From the NCBI RefSeq assembly GCF_030915445.1, contig NZ_CP133264.1, forward strand, positions 1,860,001 to 1,924,000: a stretch of DNA of 64,000 nt, read 5' to 3'. The notes under the pieces are model-generated. The model saw only the letters and a list, made by a program, of their open reading frames with translations, ran no database searches and was not told where the DNA came from. Positions 27,656-36,741 of the stretch are shown here, piece after piece. Source of the DNA: Clostridium sp. OS1-26. Lineage in GTDB: Bacteria > Bacillota > Clostridia > Clostridiales > Clostridiaceae. Every line of letters begins with the position of its first letter. The first letter of the stretch is position 1. A program made the position numbers and the translations under genes.

Positions 27656-27693
27656 AACCCATTAATTGAAATTAATATACGTATGTATATAGT
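27656..27693 (+). promoter_or_regulatory. Promoter P4 (family member), drives the ABC transporter operon
   Basis: TTGAAA (27666-27671), 16 bases, TATAGT (27688-27693); AACCCA (27656-27661), 18 bases, CGTA (27680-27683). CATTAAT before the -35 is shared with P1. It is about 130 bases before the permease gene. Confidence 0.6.
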
Positions 27694-27826
27694 ATTAGAT
27701 ATAAAATCCTAATTCAAAATAATTAATTTCTCAAGCATTTATTTTATATATGATAAGAAGAAGTCATGAATAAGATTTTAAAAAGTTAGGTGTGAAATAC
27801 CTACTGCAAAATTTGGAGGGATGAAT

Positions 27827-28981
27827 GTGTTTACACCGTTTAAAATAGCAGGACGATTTCTAAGACACAATAAAATACAAACACTTGTAATAATATTAGG
27901 GATAGCTATAGGAGTATCTGTTCAGATATTTATAGGACTATTAAGTAAAGGTCTTGAATCTACGTTGTTAAATAAGGTTATAGGGAGTTCTGCTCATATA
28001 ACTGTATATTCAACGAAGGGAGGCATAGCGGATTGGCAGGACAAAAAGAATAAGATTATAAAAGCAGATAAAGGCATAAAAGCAACAGCCCCTGTGGTGG
28101 ATTATCAAGCCTTTATAAAATTAAGTGATATGACAGAGCCCGTGCAAATAAGAGGATTTATTTATAGTGACGTTAATTTACTTTACAACATGAAGGATAG
28201 AATTTATGAAGGAAAGATGCTAGAAGATAGTGGTCAAGCTTTAATCGGTAGAGATTTAAAGGAAAGGTTAGGAGTTAATGTTGGAGACAAGATAACCATA
28301 ATAACTATAGACAAGAAAAAAATTGAACTTACTTTGGTAGGTTTTTACGATTTAGGTGCGGTTAAGGTAAATAGAACTTGGCTTATTACAGATCTAAAAA
28401 CGGCACAAGACTTATTGGGCTTTGGTGATAAGGTTACATCCATAGAAATAGGTGTAAATGATGTATACAATGCTGATATTACGGGGAAACACATAGAAAA
28501 AAGTTTAAATGATAAAAAGTTAAAGGTAGAAAACTGGAAGGATCAAAATAAGCTTTTATTTAGTGGACTAGTTGGACAGAAAATATGCACTATCATAATT
28601 GAATTTTTTGTGTTGCTTGCAGCTGTTTTGAGTATTATAAGTATACTCGGTATAAGTGTGGTTCAAAAATATAAGCAAATTGGCATTTTAAAGGCTATGG
28701 GAATTAAGGACCTTTCCGCTGCTTATATATTCTTTATACAAGCTTTTATACTTGGTGTATTAGGTACTGCTTTAGGCATTTGGCTTACATATACATATAT
28801 AAAGTGTTTTAATACATACATAATCACTCCAGAAGGAACGCCAGTAATAAACATTATTGTTAGCCATAGGTTTATAGGTAAATCTGCTTTAATAGATATA
28901 GCCGCAGCAACTTTAGCAGCTTTTTTCCCAGCTGTAAATTCCTTTAGATTAAGTCCTGTGGAGGTAATAAAAAATGGGTAA
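27827..28981 (+). CDS. MacB/FtsX-type ABC transporter permease
   Basis: 384-aa membrane protein. An N-terminal helix (about 20-42, IQTLVIILGIAIGVSVQIFI) is followed by a large extracytoplasmic domain, then three helices near the C-terminus with VQKYKQIGILKAMGI between them, the hallmark of FtsX/LolC/MacB permeases. These move lipoproteins, lipids or peptides, or signal mechanically. ATG 27821 touches GGAGGG, so GTG 27827, seven bases beyond it, is the likely start. Its last eight bases overlap the ATPase gene. Promoter P4 links it to the EPS promoter family. Confidence 0.88.
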   Translation: MFTPFKIAGRFLRHNKIQTLVIILGIAIGVSVQIFIGLLSKGLESTLLNKVIGSSAHITVYSTKGGIADWQDKKNKIIKADKGIKATAPVVDYQAFIKLSDMTEPVQIRGFIYSDVNLLYNMKDRIYEGKMLEDSGQALIGRDLKERLGVNVGDKITIITIDKKKIELTLVGFYDLGAVKVNRTWLITDLKTAQDLLGFGDKVTSIEIGVNDVYNADITGKHIEKSLNDKKLKVENWKDQNKLLFSGLVGQKICTIIIEFFVLLAAVLSIISILGISVVQKYKQIGILKAMGIKDLSAAYIFFIQAFILGVLGTALGIWLTYTYIKCFNTYIITPEGTPVINIIVSHRFIGKSALIDIAAATLAAFFPAVNSFRLSPVEVIKNG

Positions 28982-29645
28982 TGTTATAGAGTTAAAGGGT
29001 GTAGATAAGATTTATGGAGGTAGAGTTAAAACTCAAGTTCTTCGTAATGTGAACATGACTATAGAGAGAGGTTCCTTTACGTCTATTATCGGTGCTTCTG
29101 GAAGTGGAAAAACTACACTTTTAAATATAATTGGCACATTAGATAAACCGACTAATGGAGAAGTTTATATAGATGGTAGTAGAATAGATGAAATGAGCAG
29201 AGTAGCTCTAGCGGCTCTTAGAAACAGGAAAATAGGCTTTGTGTTTCAGTTTCATTATCTTCTACCCGAATTTAATGCGTTAGAAAATGTACTTTTGCCT
29301 CATAGAATTAAGAGATTTTTCTATGGAAGGAAAACACGTGAAAGAGCAGAACTATTGCTTGAATTAGTTGGTTTATCTAGCGTAATGAAAAATAAGATAT
29401 ATAATTTATCTGGAGGGCAGCAGCAGAGAGTAGCTATCGCTAGAGCTCTTATGAATAAACCTGAGATTATATTAGCTGATGAACCAACAGGTAACTTAGA
29501 TTCTAATTCTGCTGAAGATATATATAGAATATTCAGAGATATAAACAAGAATTTCGGTACAACTTTTGTAGTTATTACTCATGATGATAGAATAGCCAAG
29601 AAGGCGGATAGGATAATAGAGATAAAAGATGGCATAATAATTTAA
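28974..29645 (+). CDS. ABC transporter ATP-binding protein (LolD/MacB family)
   Basis: 223-aa ATPase. Walker [10 protein letters not shown] (about residues 37-45), Q-loop [10 protein letters not shown], signature [16 protein letters not shown], Walker [14 protein letters not shown] and H-loop VVITHDDR are all intact. It pairs with the permease whose 3' end it overlaps by eight bases; GGAGG inside that gene precedes ATG 28974. The two should form a dimeric two-gene transporter. Substrate unknown. Confidence 0.95.
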   Translation: MGNVIELKGVDKIYGGRVKTQVLRNVNMTIERGSFTSIIGASGSGKTTLLNIIGTLDKPTNGEVYIDGSRIDEMSRVALAALRNRKIGFVFQFHYLLPEFNALENVLLPHRIKRFFYGRKTRERAELLLELVGLSSVMKNKIYNLSGGQQQRVAIARALMNKPEIILADEPTGNLDSNSAEDIYRIFRDINKNFGTTFVVITHDDRIAKKADRIIEIKDGIII

Positions 29646-29690
29646 GATATTAAATTTCTTATTAAGCTTTTTAATTAAGGAGTGGCGCAT

Positions 29691-30212
29691 TTGAAGAAAG
29701 TATTATTGGTTATATTATGCATCCTTTGGATGGGATTTATATTTTATAACTCCTCAAATATTGGTGAGGTTTCAGAAGAGAGAAGTCACCGTGTACTGAA
29801 TGATATAAAAAATAAGTATCATCAGATTAAGAAAGAAGAAAAAATTGTAGTAAATAATTCTAATGAAAAGCCTGTAGGAAACAATATAGTAGATAATGAA
29901 TATTTGAATAAAAGAGAGGGAAATTTAAATATAATTTTAAGAAAGAATGCACATGCCTTTGAATATCTAGTTCTTGCTATGATAGTAACTGCTGTGCTAT
30001 TTTCATTTAATATAAAAGGAAAATCAGCATTAAATTATATAATGTTTGTATGTTTATTTTATGCAGTTACAGATGAGTTTCATCAAGTGTTTGTACCTGG
30101 GAGAACATCTTTAGTAAGTGATGTATTAATAGATTTTGCTGGAAGTCTAATAGGTATGTCTATTTACTATTTATTTTACTATAAGTTTTTTAGACGAAAT
30201 CAAGTTTACTAA
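29691..30212 (+). CDS. VanZ-like membrane protein
   Basis: 173-aa protein with an N-terminal helix (VLLVILCILWMGFIFYNSS), a polar 60-residue stretch, then three helices with the VanZ motifs RKNAHAFEYLVLA and YAVTDEFHQVFVPGRTSLVSD. VanZ relatives confer low teicoplanin resistance in some bacteria or are of unknown envelope function. AAGGAG 29677-29682 is eight bases before TTG 29691, which I take as start; GTG 29682 overlaps the site. It follows the ABC genes by 45 bases and likely shares promoter P4. Confidence 0.85.
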   Translation: MKKVLLVILCILWMGFIFYNSSNIGEVSEERSHRVLNDIKNKYHQIKKEEKIVVNNSNEKPVGNNIVDNEYLNKREGNLNIILRKNAHAFEYLVLAMIVTAVLFSFNIKGKSALNYIMFVCLFYAVTDEFHQVFVPGRTSLVSDVLIDFAGSLIGMSIYYLFYYKFFRRNQVY

Positions 30213-30272
30213 AAGATATAGTTAAGTGTAGTAACTTTTATTTTTGATCGAGTTATAAGCTTATTTTTGCTA

Positions 30273-30368
30273 CTATTTCCTGTTATCTTTGCCTGCAGCT
30301 TTACATAGTGCTAATGTTATTATAGTTGTAAGAATTATAAACAGTGCTATTAAAGAAGTCACTAACAT
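30273..30368 (-). CDS. Small single-span membrane protein (31 aa)
   Basis: ATG at 30368 (minus strand) preceded by AAAAGGTG at a good distance, running to TAG at 30273. The peptide has one hydrophobic span (about residues 3-22, rich in Leu, Ile and Thr), then CKAAGKDNRK, a basic polar tail. Its length, one helix and charged tail resemble small clostridial membrane proteins and type I toxin peptides; I cannot assign it. A TATAAT lies about 20 bases upstream on the minus strand without a clear -35. It faces away from the VanZ-like gene. Confidence 0.45.
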   Translation of the reverse strand: MLVTSLIALFIILTTIITLALCKAAGKDNRK

Positions 30369-30405
30369 ATTATCACCTTTTCATTATATCAATTCATTTT
30401 TGCAT

Positions 30406-30453
30406 CACTTTACAAGTAATTTAGATTAAGTTAGTTAATTTTCTTGTAAAGTG
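30406..30453. repeat. 11-bp perfect inverted repeat
   Basis: CACTTTACAAG (30406-30416) and CTTGTAAAGTG (30443-30453) flank 26 AT-rich bases. It lies upstream of the small membrane-protein gene on the minus strand, so it could be an operator or leader hairpin for it. There is no T run. Confidence 0.45.
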
Positions 30454-30526
30454 GTCATATTTTAATATTATCGTCATTGTTAAAATAAACTTTAAAATGT
30501 TTTAGGGTAAGACTTGTAGAAGTAGT

Positions 30527-30559
30527 AAAAAGACAGTAAATGCAATACAGCACTTACTG
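30527..30559 (-). terminator. Terminator of the importer operon
   Basis: Arms 30534-30543 and 30550-30559 pair over ten bases with one mismatch around a six-base loop; on the minus strand TCTTTTTAC follows. It lies just after the ATP-binding gene that ends at 30569. Confidence 0.65.
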
Positions 30560-30568
30560 CTTTAAACT

Positions 30569-31306
30569 TTACCTTATTTTAACTTGATTTAAGAATTTTA
30601 TTGTTCTTGGATTTTCTGGATTATTAAATAATTTTTCAGGAGTGCCTTCTTCTATGATATTTCCTCCATCCATAAATATTACTCTATCCGCAGCATCTTT
30701 AGCAAATCTCATTTCGTGAGTTACTATAATCATTGTTTTATGCTGCTTTGCCAAATTCCTTATAACATCTAATACCTCGCCAACTAATTCTGGATCTAAT
30801 GCAGAAGTTGGTTCATCAAACAGCATAATCTTAGGATTTACTGCTAATGCTCGTCCTATTCCTACTCTTTGTTGCTGTCCTCCAGAGAGTTTAGAAGGAT
30901 AGAAGTCTTTTTTATCTTCTAAGCCGACTTGTTTTAGTATACCCATGCCAATTTTATTTGCCTCAGCTTTGCTTATATTTTTAACTACAATTAGAGGTTC
31001 AGTAATGTTTTCTAGAGCTGTTTTGTTTTTATACAGATTATAACTTTGAAACACCATAGACGTATTCATTCTCAATTGATGTATTTCAGTTTTACTAGCT
31101 TTTTCAGCGTCTATCTTAAGCTTATCTAGCTCGAATATTCCTTTATCTGGCCGTTCAAGATAGTTAATACATCTGAGAAGAGTAGATTTTCCCGTACCAG
31201 AAGGACCTATTATAACAATAACCTCTCCCTGTTTTATATCTAGGTTAATTCCATTTAAAACCTTTAAATTATTAAAGCTTTTGTGTAGATTCTTTATTCT
31301 AATCAT
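30569..31306 (-). CDS. Polar amino-acid ABC transporter ATP-binding protein (cystine-type)
   Basis: 245-aa ATPase of the GlnQ/TcyC/HisP family. Walker [14 protein letters not shown], signature [16 protein letters not shown], Walker [17 protein letters not shown] and [16 protein letters not shown] are intact. I take the ATG at 31306 as start because AGGAG lies eight bases upstream; a longer frame to 31330 would overlap the permease gene. It is the third gene of a minus-strand importer operon (binding protein, permease, ATPase). Confidence 0.93.
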   Translation of the reverse strand: MIRIKNLHKSFNNLKVLNGINLDIKQGEVIVIIGPSGTGKSTLLRCINYLERPDKGIFELDKLKIDAEKASKTEIHQLRMNTSMVFQSYNLYKNKTALENITEPLIVVKNISKAEANKIGMGILKQVGLEDKKDFYPSKLSGGQQQRVGIGRALAVNPKIMLFDEPTSALDPELVGEVLDVIRNLAKQHKTMIIVTHEMRFAKDAADRVIFMDGGNIIEEGTPEKLFNNPENPRTIKFLNQVKIR

Positions 31307-31316
31307 ATTGCTACTC

Positions 31317-31985
31317 CTAATATGCTTCATTCATTTTCTTTTCAAGTATCTTTTGTAGGTATCCGAAAGCAGTGATTATAATCCAGTATAAAAGAACTAC
31401 AGCTGTAAAGGATTCTAAAAATTTATAACTTGAAGCTCCTTCACTTTGAGCAACTGCCATTATTTCTGTAACTCCTAAAGTAAATGCCAACGCAGACCCC
31501 TTCACAATATCAACAAAACTGTTGGAAAGCGCAGGAATTGCCACTCTTGCAGCCTGTGGTAATATTATTCTTCTCATAGCCTGTATATATGTCATTCCAA
31601 CAGATAGACAGGCTTCGATTTGCCCTTTATCAACAGAAGATATAGCACCTCTTAAGGTTTCAGACATATAGGCAGAGGAGTTGAGACCTATACCTAGCAC
31701 TGCAGCTGTAAAGGCATTCATACCTTTTAGAGAAGGTATTAGCTGAACAATTCCGAAGTATAAGAAGAACAATTGAGCAATTAATGGAGTACCTCTAAAA
31801 AAGGATATATATATCTTTGTTAAAGGATACAATACTTTTACTTTTGCCTGCACAATTAATGCTATTATTAGTGCTATAACCAAGCCTAGAAGTAAAGCAA
31901 GTATGGATATTCCAAAAGTTATCTGTAGCGATTTTACCATTAAGGGAATTAAGTTAGTAAAGTAATGAAAATCAAACTTAGGCAT
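31317..31985 (-). CDS. Polar amino-acid ABC transporter permease (HisM/TcyB family)
   Basis: 222-aa permease with about five membrane helices. The family motif near residues 60-70 reads [20 protein letters not shown], and the cytoplasmic EAA loop is [19 protein letters not shown] with [16 protein letters not shown]. It is the single permease, so it presumably forms a homodimer. It lies 13 bases after the binding-protein gene on the same strand. Confidence 0.93.
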   Translation of the reverse strand: MPKFDFHYFTNLIPLMVKSLQITFGISILALLLGLVIALIIALIVQAKVKVLYPLTKIYISFFRGTPLIAQLFFLYFGIVQLIPSLKGMNAFTAAVLGIGLNSSAYMSETLRGAISSVDKGQIEACLSVGMTYIQAMRRIILPQAARVAIPALSNSFVDIVKGSALAFTLGVTEIMAVAQSEGASSYKFLESFTAVVLLYWIIITAFGYLQKILEKKMNEAY

Positions 31986-31998
31986 TATACATCACACC

Positions 31999-32808
31999 TT
32001 ATTGTTTTTTAGTTGTATCTAATCCAAACCATTTTTGTGATAGCCTACTTAAAGTTCCGTCTTCATGCATTGATTTAATTGCTTTGTTTATAGCTTCAAT
32101 TTTTTCCTTGCTGCTATCTCCTTTTTTAAATGGATATTGATTTATCTCATAAACATAATTACTGTCAATTAATTTTAAGTTCATTTTTTCTTTGTCTATA
32201 GTGCTTTTAGCCTTTACTGTTCCTAGAAAGCTGGCATCTACTCTTCCTATTTCTACGTCTTTTTCAACAGCAACAGTATCATAAGTGACTATATTTAAGT
32301 TAAGTGCAAATTTTTCATTCATTTCCTTTAAGGATTTTTCACCATTTCCTCCCAAAGAAACTCCTACCTTTTTTCCTTTTAAGTCCTCTATTTTATTAAA
32401 ATTGCTATCTTTTTTTACTGCAAAGCTATATCCGCTGTAGGCATAGGTTTCTGAGAAATCGTATTTTTCTCTTCTTTGGGGAGTAGTTGAAATTTGATGG
32501 GCTATTGTATCTATTTGTCCAGCATCAAGCATACCAAAAAGTCCGCTGAATTTAGAGGTTTTAAATTCAACTTTATAACCAGCTCTCTTACCTATTTCAT
32601 TCCAAGCATCAATTTCAAAGCCTTTTAAATCTCCATTTTCCTTAAAAGTCCATGGATAGTACTCGCCTGAGGTTCCTACCTTTATAACTTTTTCTGGCTT
32701 TGGACTTTCAGCAGTTGTTGTAGCTGCTTTGTTACCACAGCCTGAAAATATTAATGTTCCCATAACTATAGATAGAGCTAAAGTAACTAATTTTTTTCCT
32801 TTTAACAT
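31999..32808 (-). CDS. Substrate-binding lipoprotein, cystine/polar amino-acid type
   Basis: 269-aa extracellular solute-binding protein of family 3 (SBP_bac_3). Lipobox IFSGC puts the lipidated Cys near residue 24. The fold motifs GEYYPWTFKENGDLKGFEID, DTIAHQISTTPQRREKYDFS and KGKKVGVSLGGNGEKSL are typical of TcyA/FliY-like cystine binders. The adjoining PatB-like lyase supports a sulfur-amino-acid substrate, but specificity is inferred. It precedes the permease and ATPase in one operon. Confidence 0.9.
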   Translation of the reverse strand: MLKGKKLVTLALSIVMGTLIFSGCGNKAATTTAESPKPEKVIKVGTSGEYYPWTFKENGDLKGFEIDAWNEIGKRAGYKVEFKTSKFSGLFGMLDAGQIDTIAHQISTTPQRREKYDFSETYAYSGYSFAVKKDSNFNKIEDLKGKKVGVSLGGNGEKSLKEMNEKFALNLNIVTYDTVAVEKDVEIGRVDASFLGTVKAKSTIDKEKMNLKLIDSNYVYEINQYPFKKGDSSKEKIEAINKAIKSMHEDGTLSRLSQKWFGLDTTKKQ

Positions 32809-32841
32809 ATTTTTATCCCCCTACAAACTTAATTATAATTC

Positions 32842-34017
32842 TTATAAGTTATTTATAGCCTTTTCGATTCTTTCTAAAGCTTCTTTTAGAATAACTCTTG
32901 GACATGCTATATTAATCCTTTCAAAGCCATCTCCACCTTGTCCGAAGATATATCCCTCATCAAAGACTACTCCAGCTTTTTCAAGTATAAACTTTTGAAG
33001 CTCTTCATTGCTCATATTTAACTCTTTACAATCCATCCAAACAAGGTAAGTTCCTTCTGATTCCAAAACTTTAATTTTAGGAATTCTTTCTTTAATAAAA
33101 GTCTTAAAATATTTTTTATTTTCCTCTAAATAATCTATAAGCTCTTCTAGCCACTGCTCACCATATCTATAAGCGGCTTCGCAAGCTACAATTGCAAAAA
33201 GATTGAGACGTTTTATTCCGTGGCTCATCATAGTTTCTTTGAATTTTTTTCTTAGGTTTACATTTGAAATTATTACATTTGATGCTTGAAGGCCTGCAAG
33301 ATTAAAGGTTTTACTAGGAGCTGTACAAGTTATTGAGTTATCTCTAAATTTATCAGAGATAGATGCAAAAGCTGTATGTTTGTAGTTTTTGTATATTAAA
33401 TCAGAATGAATTTCGTCTGAAATTACTATAACGTTATTTTCAATACATATATCTCCTAGCTTAGTTAAGTCATCTTTTGACCAAACCTTACCTATAGGAT
33501 TATGAGGATTACAAAGTATTAGCATTTTTACATCTTTATCTTTAACCTTTTCTTTTAAATCATCAAAATCCATATAATATTTTTTGCCATCGAATTTTAA
33601 TGGATTATTTAAGATCTCACAGTCATTATGTAAAATAGAATCATAAAAAGGATAGTATACAGGTGGTTGTACAATTATCTTATCACCAGGTTTAGTAAAA
33701 GACTTAATGATAAAATGTAGAGCAGGGACTATTCCAGGGCATGTACAAATCCAGTCGCTTTTTATTTTAAAGTTGTGCCTTTTTTTCATCCAGTTTATAA
33801 CTGAATCATAGTAGGAATTCATTCCTTCGGAATAGCCATATATCCCATGCTTAGCTCTTTCAATTATTGCTTCAGTAACTTCTGGAACAGTTTTAAAATC
33901 CATATCTGCAATCCACATTGGTATTACATCTTCGTATCCCAGCAGTTCTTTATTAAAGTTCCATTTCACGGAATTTGTATTTGTTCTGTTGATTATTTCG
34001 TCAAAATTATATTTCAT
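32842..34017 (-). CDS. patB: PatB/MalY-type pyridoxal-phosphate C-S lyase
   Basis: 391-aa fold-type I PLP enzyme. N-terminus with VIPMWIADMDFKTVPEV, then YGYSEGMNSYYDSV, CNPHNPIGKVW, VISDEIHSDLIY and the PLP-lysine motif TAPSKTFNLAGLQAS. Such enzymes cleave cystathionine or cystine-type substrates to homocysteine or thiols, ammonia and pyruvate; some act as transcription modulators (MalY). It is first in the minus-strand operon, 33 bases before the binding protein, and likely processes the imported compound. GAGAGGAG precedes the start. Confidence 0.9.
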   Translation of the reverse strand: MKYNFDEIINRTNTNSVKWNFNKELLGYEDVIPMWIADMDFKTVPEVTEAIIERAKHGIYGYSEGMNSYYDSVINWMKKRHNFKIKSDWICTCPGIVPALHFIIKSFTKPGDKIIVQPPVYYPFYDSILHNDCEILNNPLKFDGKKYYMDFDDLKEKVKDKDVKMLILCNPHNPIGKVWSKDDLTKLGDICIENNVIVISDEIHSDLIYKNYKHTAFASISDKFRDNSITCTAPSKTFNLAGLQASNVIISNVNLRKKFKETMMSHGIKRLNLFAIVACEAAYRYGEQWLEELIDYLEENKKYFKTFIKERIPKIKVLESEGTYLVWMDCKELNMSNEELQKFILEKAGVVFDEGYIFGQGGDGFERINIACPRVILKEALERIEKAINNL

Positions 34018-34124
34018 AGTTACTTCTCCTCTCTAATGAAATATATAAATTTTACTTGATTTAAACGATTACAAAAGCGATTAAATAATGATATTATTTA
34101 CAAATTGATAGATTCTTACAAAAT

Positions 34125-34153
34125 ATTATAGCATTTGGGTCATAATGTGTTAA
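34125..34153 (-). promoter_or_regulatory. Promoter of the patB-importer operon
   Basis: On the minus strand TTAACA (34153-34148), 17 bases, TATAAT (34130-34125). About 100 bases of leader precede the patB-like start. Confidence 0.7.
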
Positions 34154-34378
34154 ATAATGTTTTATTATGGAAGTAACGGGTAAGATTACAGATTTGAATA
34201 GAATTATTTGATTAAAGCGAAATGCTATGAAATTTCCAATTTTTATAAAGCCTTATTAGAAAACATTTAACTTGGAGATTAGCATATGTTTGAATTATAT
34301 CAATATAGATAATTTAATAGAGTATTTTAACGATATAATAGATTTATACATACAAGAACCAAATTGCTCTTAAACATG

Positions 34379-34407
34379 TTGAAGTATAATTTTGCCAGTG
34401 TTATAAT
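34379..34407 (+). promoter_or_regulatory. Promoter of the CWB2 protein gene
   Basis: TTGAAG (34379-34384), 17 bases, TATAAT (34402-34407). AAAGGGGGA at 34422-34430 is the ribosome site for ATG 34439. Confidence 0.7.
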
Positions 34408-34438
34408 AGCATTAGCAATGTAAAGGGGGATATTTACT

Positions 34439-36562
34439 ATGAACATGAAAAAGATAGCTTGTTTGTTATCAATAAGCTTGTGTTTAGGTATAGGTGTTAC
34501 TACTAGGGCTAAGGCCGCAGTTAACCCAGAGCGAATAGGAGGAGCAAATAGATATGATACATCTATTGCTGTTTCAAAAAATGGATGGAATACTACATCT
34601 GATTATGTTGTAATTACTAGTGGTGAGGATTTCGGTGATGCTCTTAGCGCAGCACCTTTAGCTAAAAAATATAATGCTCCAATTTTATTAGTTTCAAAAG
34701 ATAATTTGGACAATCAGTCTGATTCAGCTTCCAATTTAACTAATGAACTATCTAGATTGAAAGCAAAAAAAGCCTTTATAATTGGTGGAACAGGAGCTGT
34801 TTCTTCAAAGGTTGAAGAGGCAATTAAAAATAAAGGGATAGAAATAGAAAGAATTTCTGGAAATGACAGATATGATACATCTATTGAGATAGCTAAAAAA
34901 GTGGGAGCAACCAATGGTGTGGTTATAGCTGCAGGAGATGATTTTGCAGATGCTCTTAGTGCAGCACCTATTGCAGCTTCAAAGGAAATGCCTATAATAC
35001 TTTTGCAAAAAGATAAAGTTACTGATACATTACAAAATTATTTAAAGGACAACAATATATCAAAAGCATATGTTATAGGTGATAAAGACGTTATCAATGA
35101 TGATGTAGTAAAACAGTTTTCAAATGTAGAAAGAATCACGGGAAACAATGAATATGAAAGAAACATAAATATTATAAATAAATTCTCTAAGGACTTTAAA
35201 TATGATACAGTTTATTTTGCAAGCAGAAAAGGCTTTGCTGATTCCTTATCAGGCTCTGCATTAGCTGCATTAACCTCTTCGCCGATAATTTTAGTTGATG
35301 AAAATTCTGAAGCAAAGGTTAAGGAATACATTGATAACAAAATAAAAGATGTTGGACAAGTTAATGTATTAGGCGGGGAAGGTGTAATAAATACATCATT
35401 ACTAGAAAAGATACTTCCAATGAACAAAAATCAAGGTATAAACAGTGGATTATTAAAGGCAACTTTAAATCAAAATAACATTAACTCCATGGAGAGTGAC
35501 AGTACTATAGGAATAAATGCTAGTGTTAAAGACTTACCAAAAGAAGAACAAAATCAGGCAGATAAAATAATTCCTATAATAAATAATTCTAAAATGACTT
35601 TTGATATAAAGATGAATGGAAATAGTGATAAAACATTATCAAATGTTCAAGAAGATATAAATATTCAAGTAGCAGGAATGAACATACAAACAACAGCTTG
35701 GGTAAGCTTAGATATGACAGGAAGTCAGCCTAAGATTAAGGAGATTGTAAAGATTCCTGAGGCTGCAGCGCCATATCTTCCACCAAAGTTTGCAGGAAAA
35801 CAATATATGGTTATGGATCCTATTGCAGTAAATTCTAAAGTCATGCCTGGAACAAACAATATTACAGGTTTAATGGATTTTAGCAAGAACTTTCAACCAC
35901 AATTTCAAAGCTTTATGGAAAAATATTTAGAGAACTGGAATCCAGGGGTTAAATTTATTGATTATAAAGGGTTAATGAGAATTAATAATAAAGACGGAAT
36001 TAAGTATGCACAAACATATGAGTTAAAGCTTAATGATACGACATTTAAATCTTTATTAAATTATACGGCAACTGATGCAGTGCAAAATAAAGAGTTCATT
36101 AGCTTTATGAAGCAATTTATGTTGTCCTGTGTTGATCTTTCAGGAGTACCAAATAAAGAACAGCAAAAGCAGGATATAGAAAAGGTATTTGCTAATATGG
36201 CTTCAAATCCTCAAGAATCTATAAAGCAGATAAATATATTTATGGATGCAATAAAAGATTTAAAGGTAATTGGCGATAAAGGAATAGACATAACTTATAA
36301 TATCTGCGATGGGTATATCATTGGAGAAAATGGTATTGTTGATTTACAATTAGACATTCATAAGTTTGTTGAGGTTATGAATAAATTGAGTAATACTCAG
36401 GGTGCGACAGCTGAAGATGTAAAAGGTATTCTTGGACTTGGATTTAATTATAATACTCAAAACTATAACATTAATAAAGACGTGAAAATAACTATTCCTC
36501 AACTCACGAAGGAAAATTCGTTTGATTATATGGATCTTGTTAATTTAGAAGGCAATAAGTAA
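34439..36562 (+). CDS. Cell-wall-binding (CWB2) surface protein
   Basis: 707-aa secreted protein. Signal peptide about residues 1-27 (KKIACLLSISLCLGIGV, then AKAA). Three CWB2 (PF04122) repeats follow, near 31-125, 126-220 and 221-325, each with RxxGxxRYDTSI or a similar start and an FADALSAAP-type motif. CWB2 triplets anchor proteins to wall polymers. The C-terminal half (about 345-700) is not a recognised enzyme: it contains repeated beta-like stretches and long polar helices, similar in style to lipoprotein-like DUFs with TFDIKMNG. It is monocistronic with its own promoter, and a REP hairpin follows its stop. Confidence 0.92.
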   Translation: MNMKKIACLLSISLCLGIGVTTRAKAAVNPERIGGANRYDTSIAVSKNGWNTTSDYVVITSGEDFGDALSAAPLAKKYNAPILLVSKDNLDNQSDSASNLTNELSRLKAKKAFIIGGTGAVSSKVEEAIKNKGIEIERISGNDRYDTSIEIAKKVGATNGVVIAAGDDFADALSAAPIAASKEMPIILLQKDKVTDTLQNYLKDNNISKAYVIGDKDVINDDVVKQFSNVERITGNNEYERNINIINKFSKDFKYDTVYFASRKGFADSLSGSALAALTSSPIILVDENSEAKVKEYIDNKIKDVGQVNVLGGEGVINTSLLEKILPMNKNQGINSGLLKATLNQNNINSMESDSTIGINASVKDLPKEEQNQADKIIPIINNSKMTFDIKMNGNSDKTLSNVQEDINIQVAGMNIQTTAWVSLDMTGSQPKIKEIVKIPEAAAPYLPPKFAGKQYMVMDPIAVNSKVMPGTNNITGLMDFSKNFQPQFQSFMEKYLENWNPGVKFIDYKGLMRINNKDGIKYAQTYELKLNDTTFKSLLNYTATDAVQNKEFISFMKQFMLSCVDLSGVPNKEQQKQDIEKVFANMASNPQESIKQINIFMDAIKDLKVIGDKGIDITYNICDGYIIGENGIVDLQLDIHKFVEVMNKLSNTQGATAEDVKGILGLGFNYNTQNYNINKDVKITIPQLTKENSFDYMDLVNLEGNK

Positions 36563-36568
36563 AGTGAT

Positions 36569-36623
36569 GGGGACAGTTCACAATTTTTCATCATATTATT
36601 GATGAAAAATTGTGAACTGTCCC
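36569..36623. repeat. REP-like palindrome R1
   Basis: GGGACAGTTCACAATTTTTC plus ATC (36570-36592) pairs perfectly over 23 bp with 36601-36623 around an eight-base loop. It is the most regular member of the repeat family seen at 38373, 39108, 40317, 44837, 46785 and 47634. No T run follows, so it need not be a terminator. Confidence 0.85.
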
Positions 36624-36741
36624 TTAGCTTTGGAATAAAGTGTCGTAAGGTTTTTGCAAATAATTAGATTTTATTAATAGGAAAAATGATGTATAATTTT
36701 TATAATATACAAATTAAGAGTATTGGAGGATTAGAAAAAAC

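Larger units (their letters stand above)
30213..30568. other. 356-base gap with a small minus-strand ORF and inverted repeats
   Basis: It holds the 31-codon membrane-peptide frame, an 11-bp inverted repeat and the terminator for the importer operon, each listed separately. I see no other gene. Confidence 0.5.
34018..34438. other. 421-base divergent intergenic region
   Basis: It carries the leader and promoter of the importer operon (minus) and the promoter of the CWB2 gene (+). Within the minus leader, TAATCG occurs twice, six bases apart (seen on + as CGATTACAAAAGCGATTA around 34068-34085), a possible regulator site. No T-box or S-box could be made out. The middle, about 34160-34370, shows only AT-rich sequence. 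Confidence 0.45.

Noticed and set aside
36569..36623. R1 hairpin as an ordinary terminator of the CWB2 gene
   Set aside because: No U-tract follows and the same sequence recurs as half-sites in promoters and coding DNA; termination may be a side effect.
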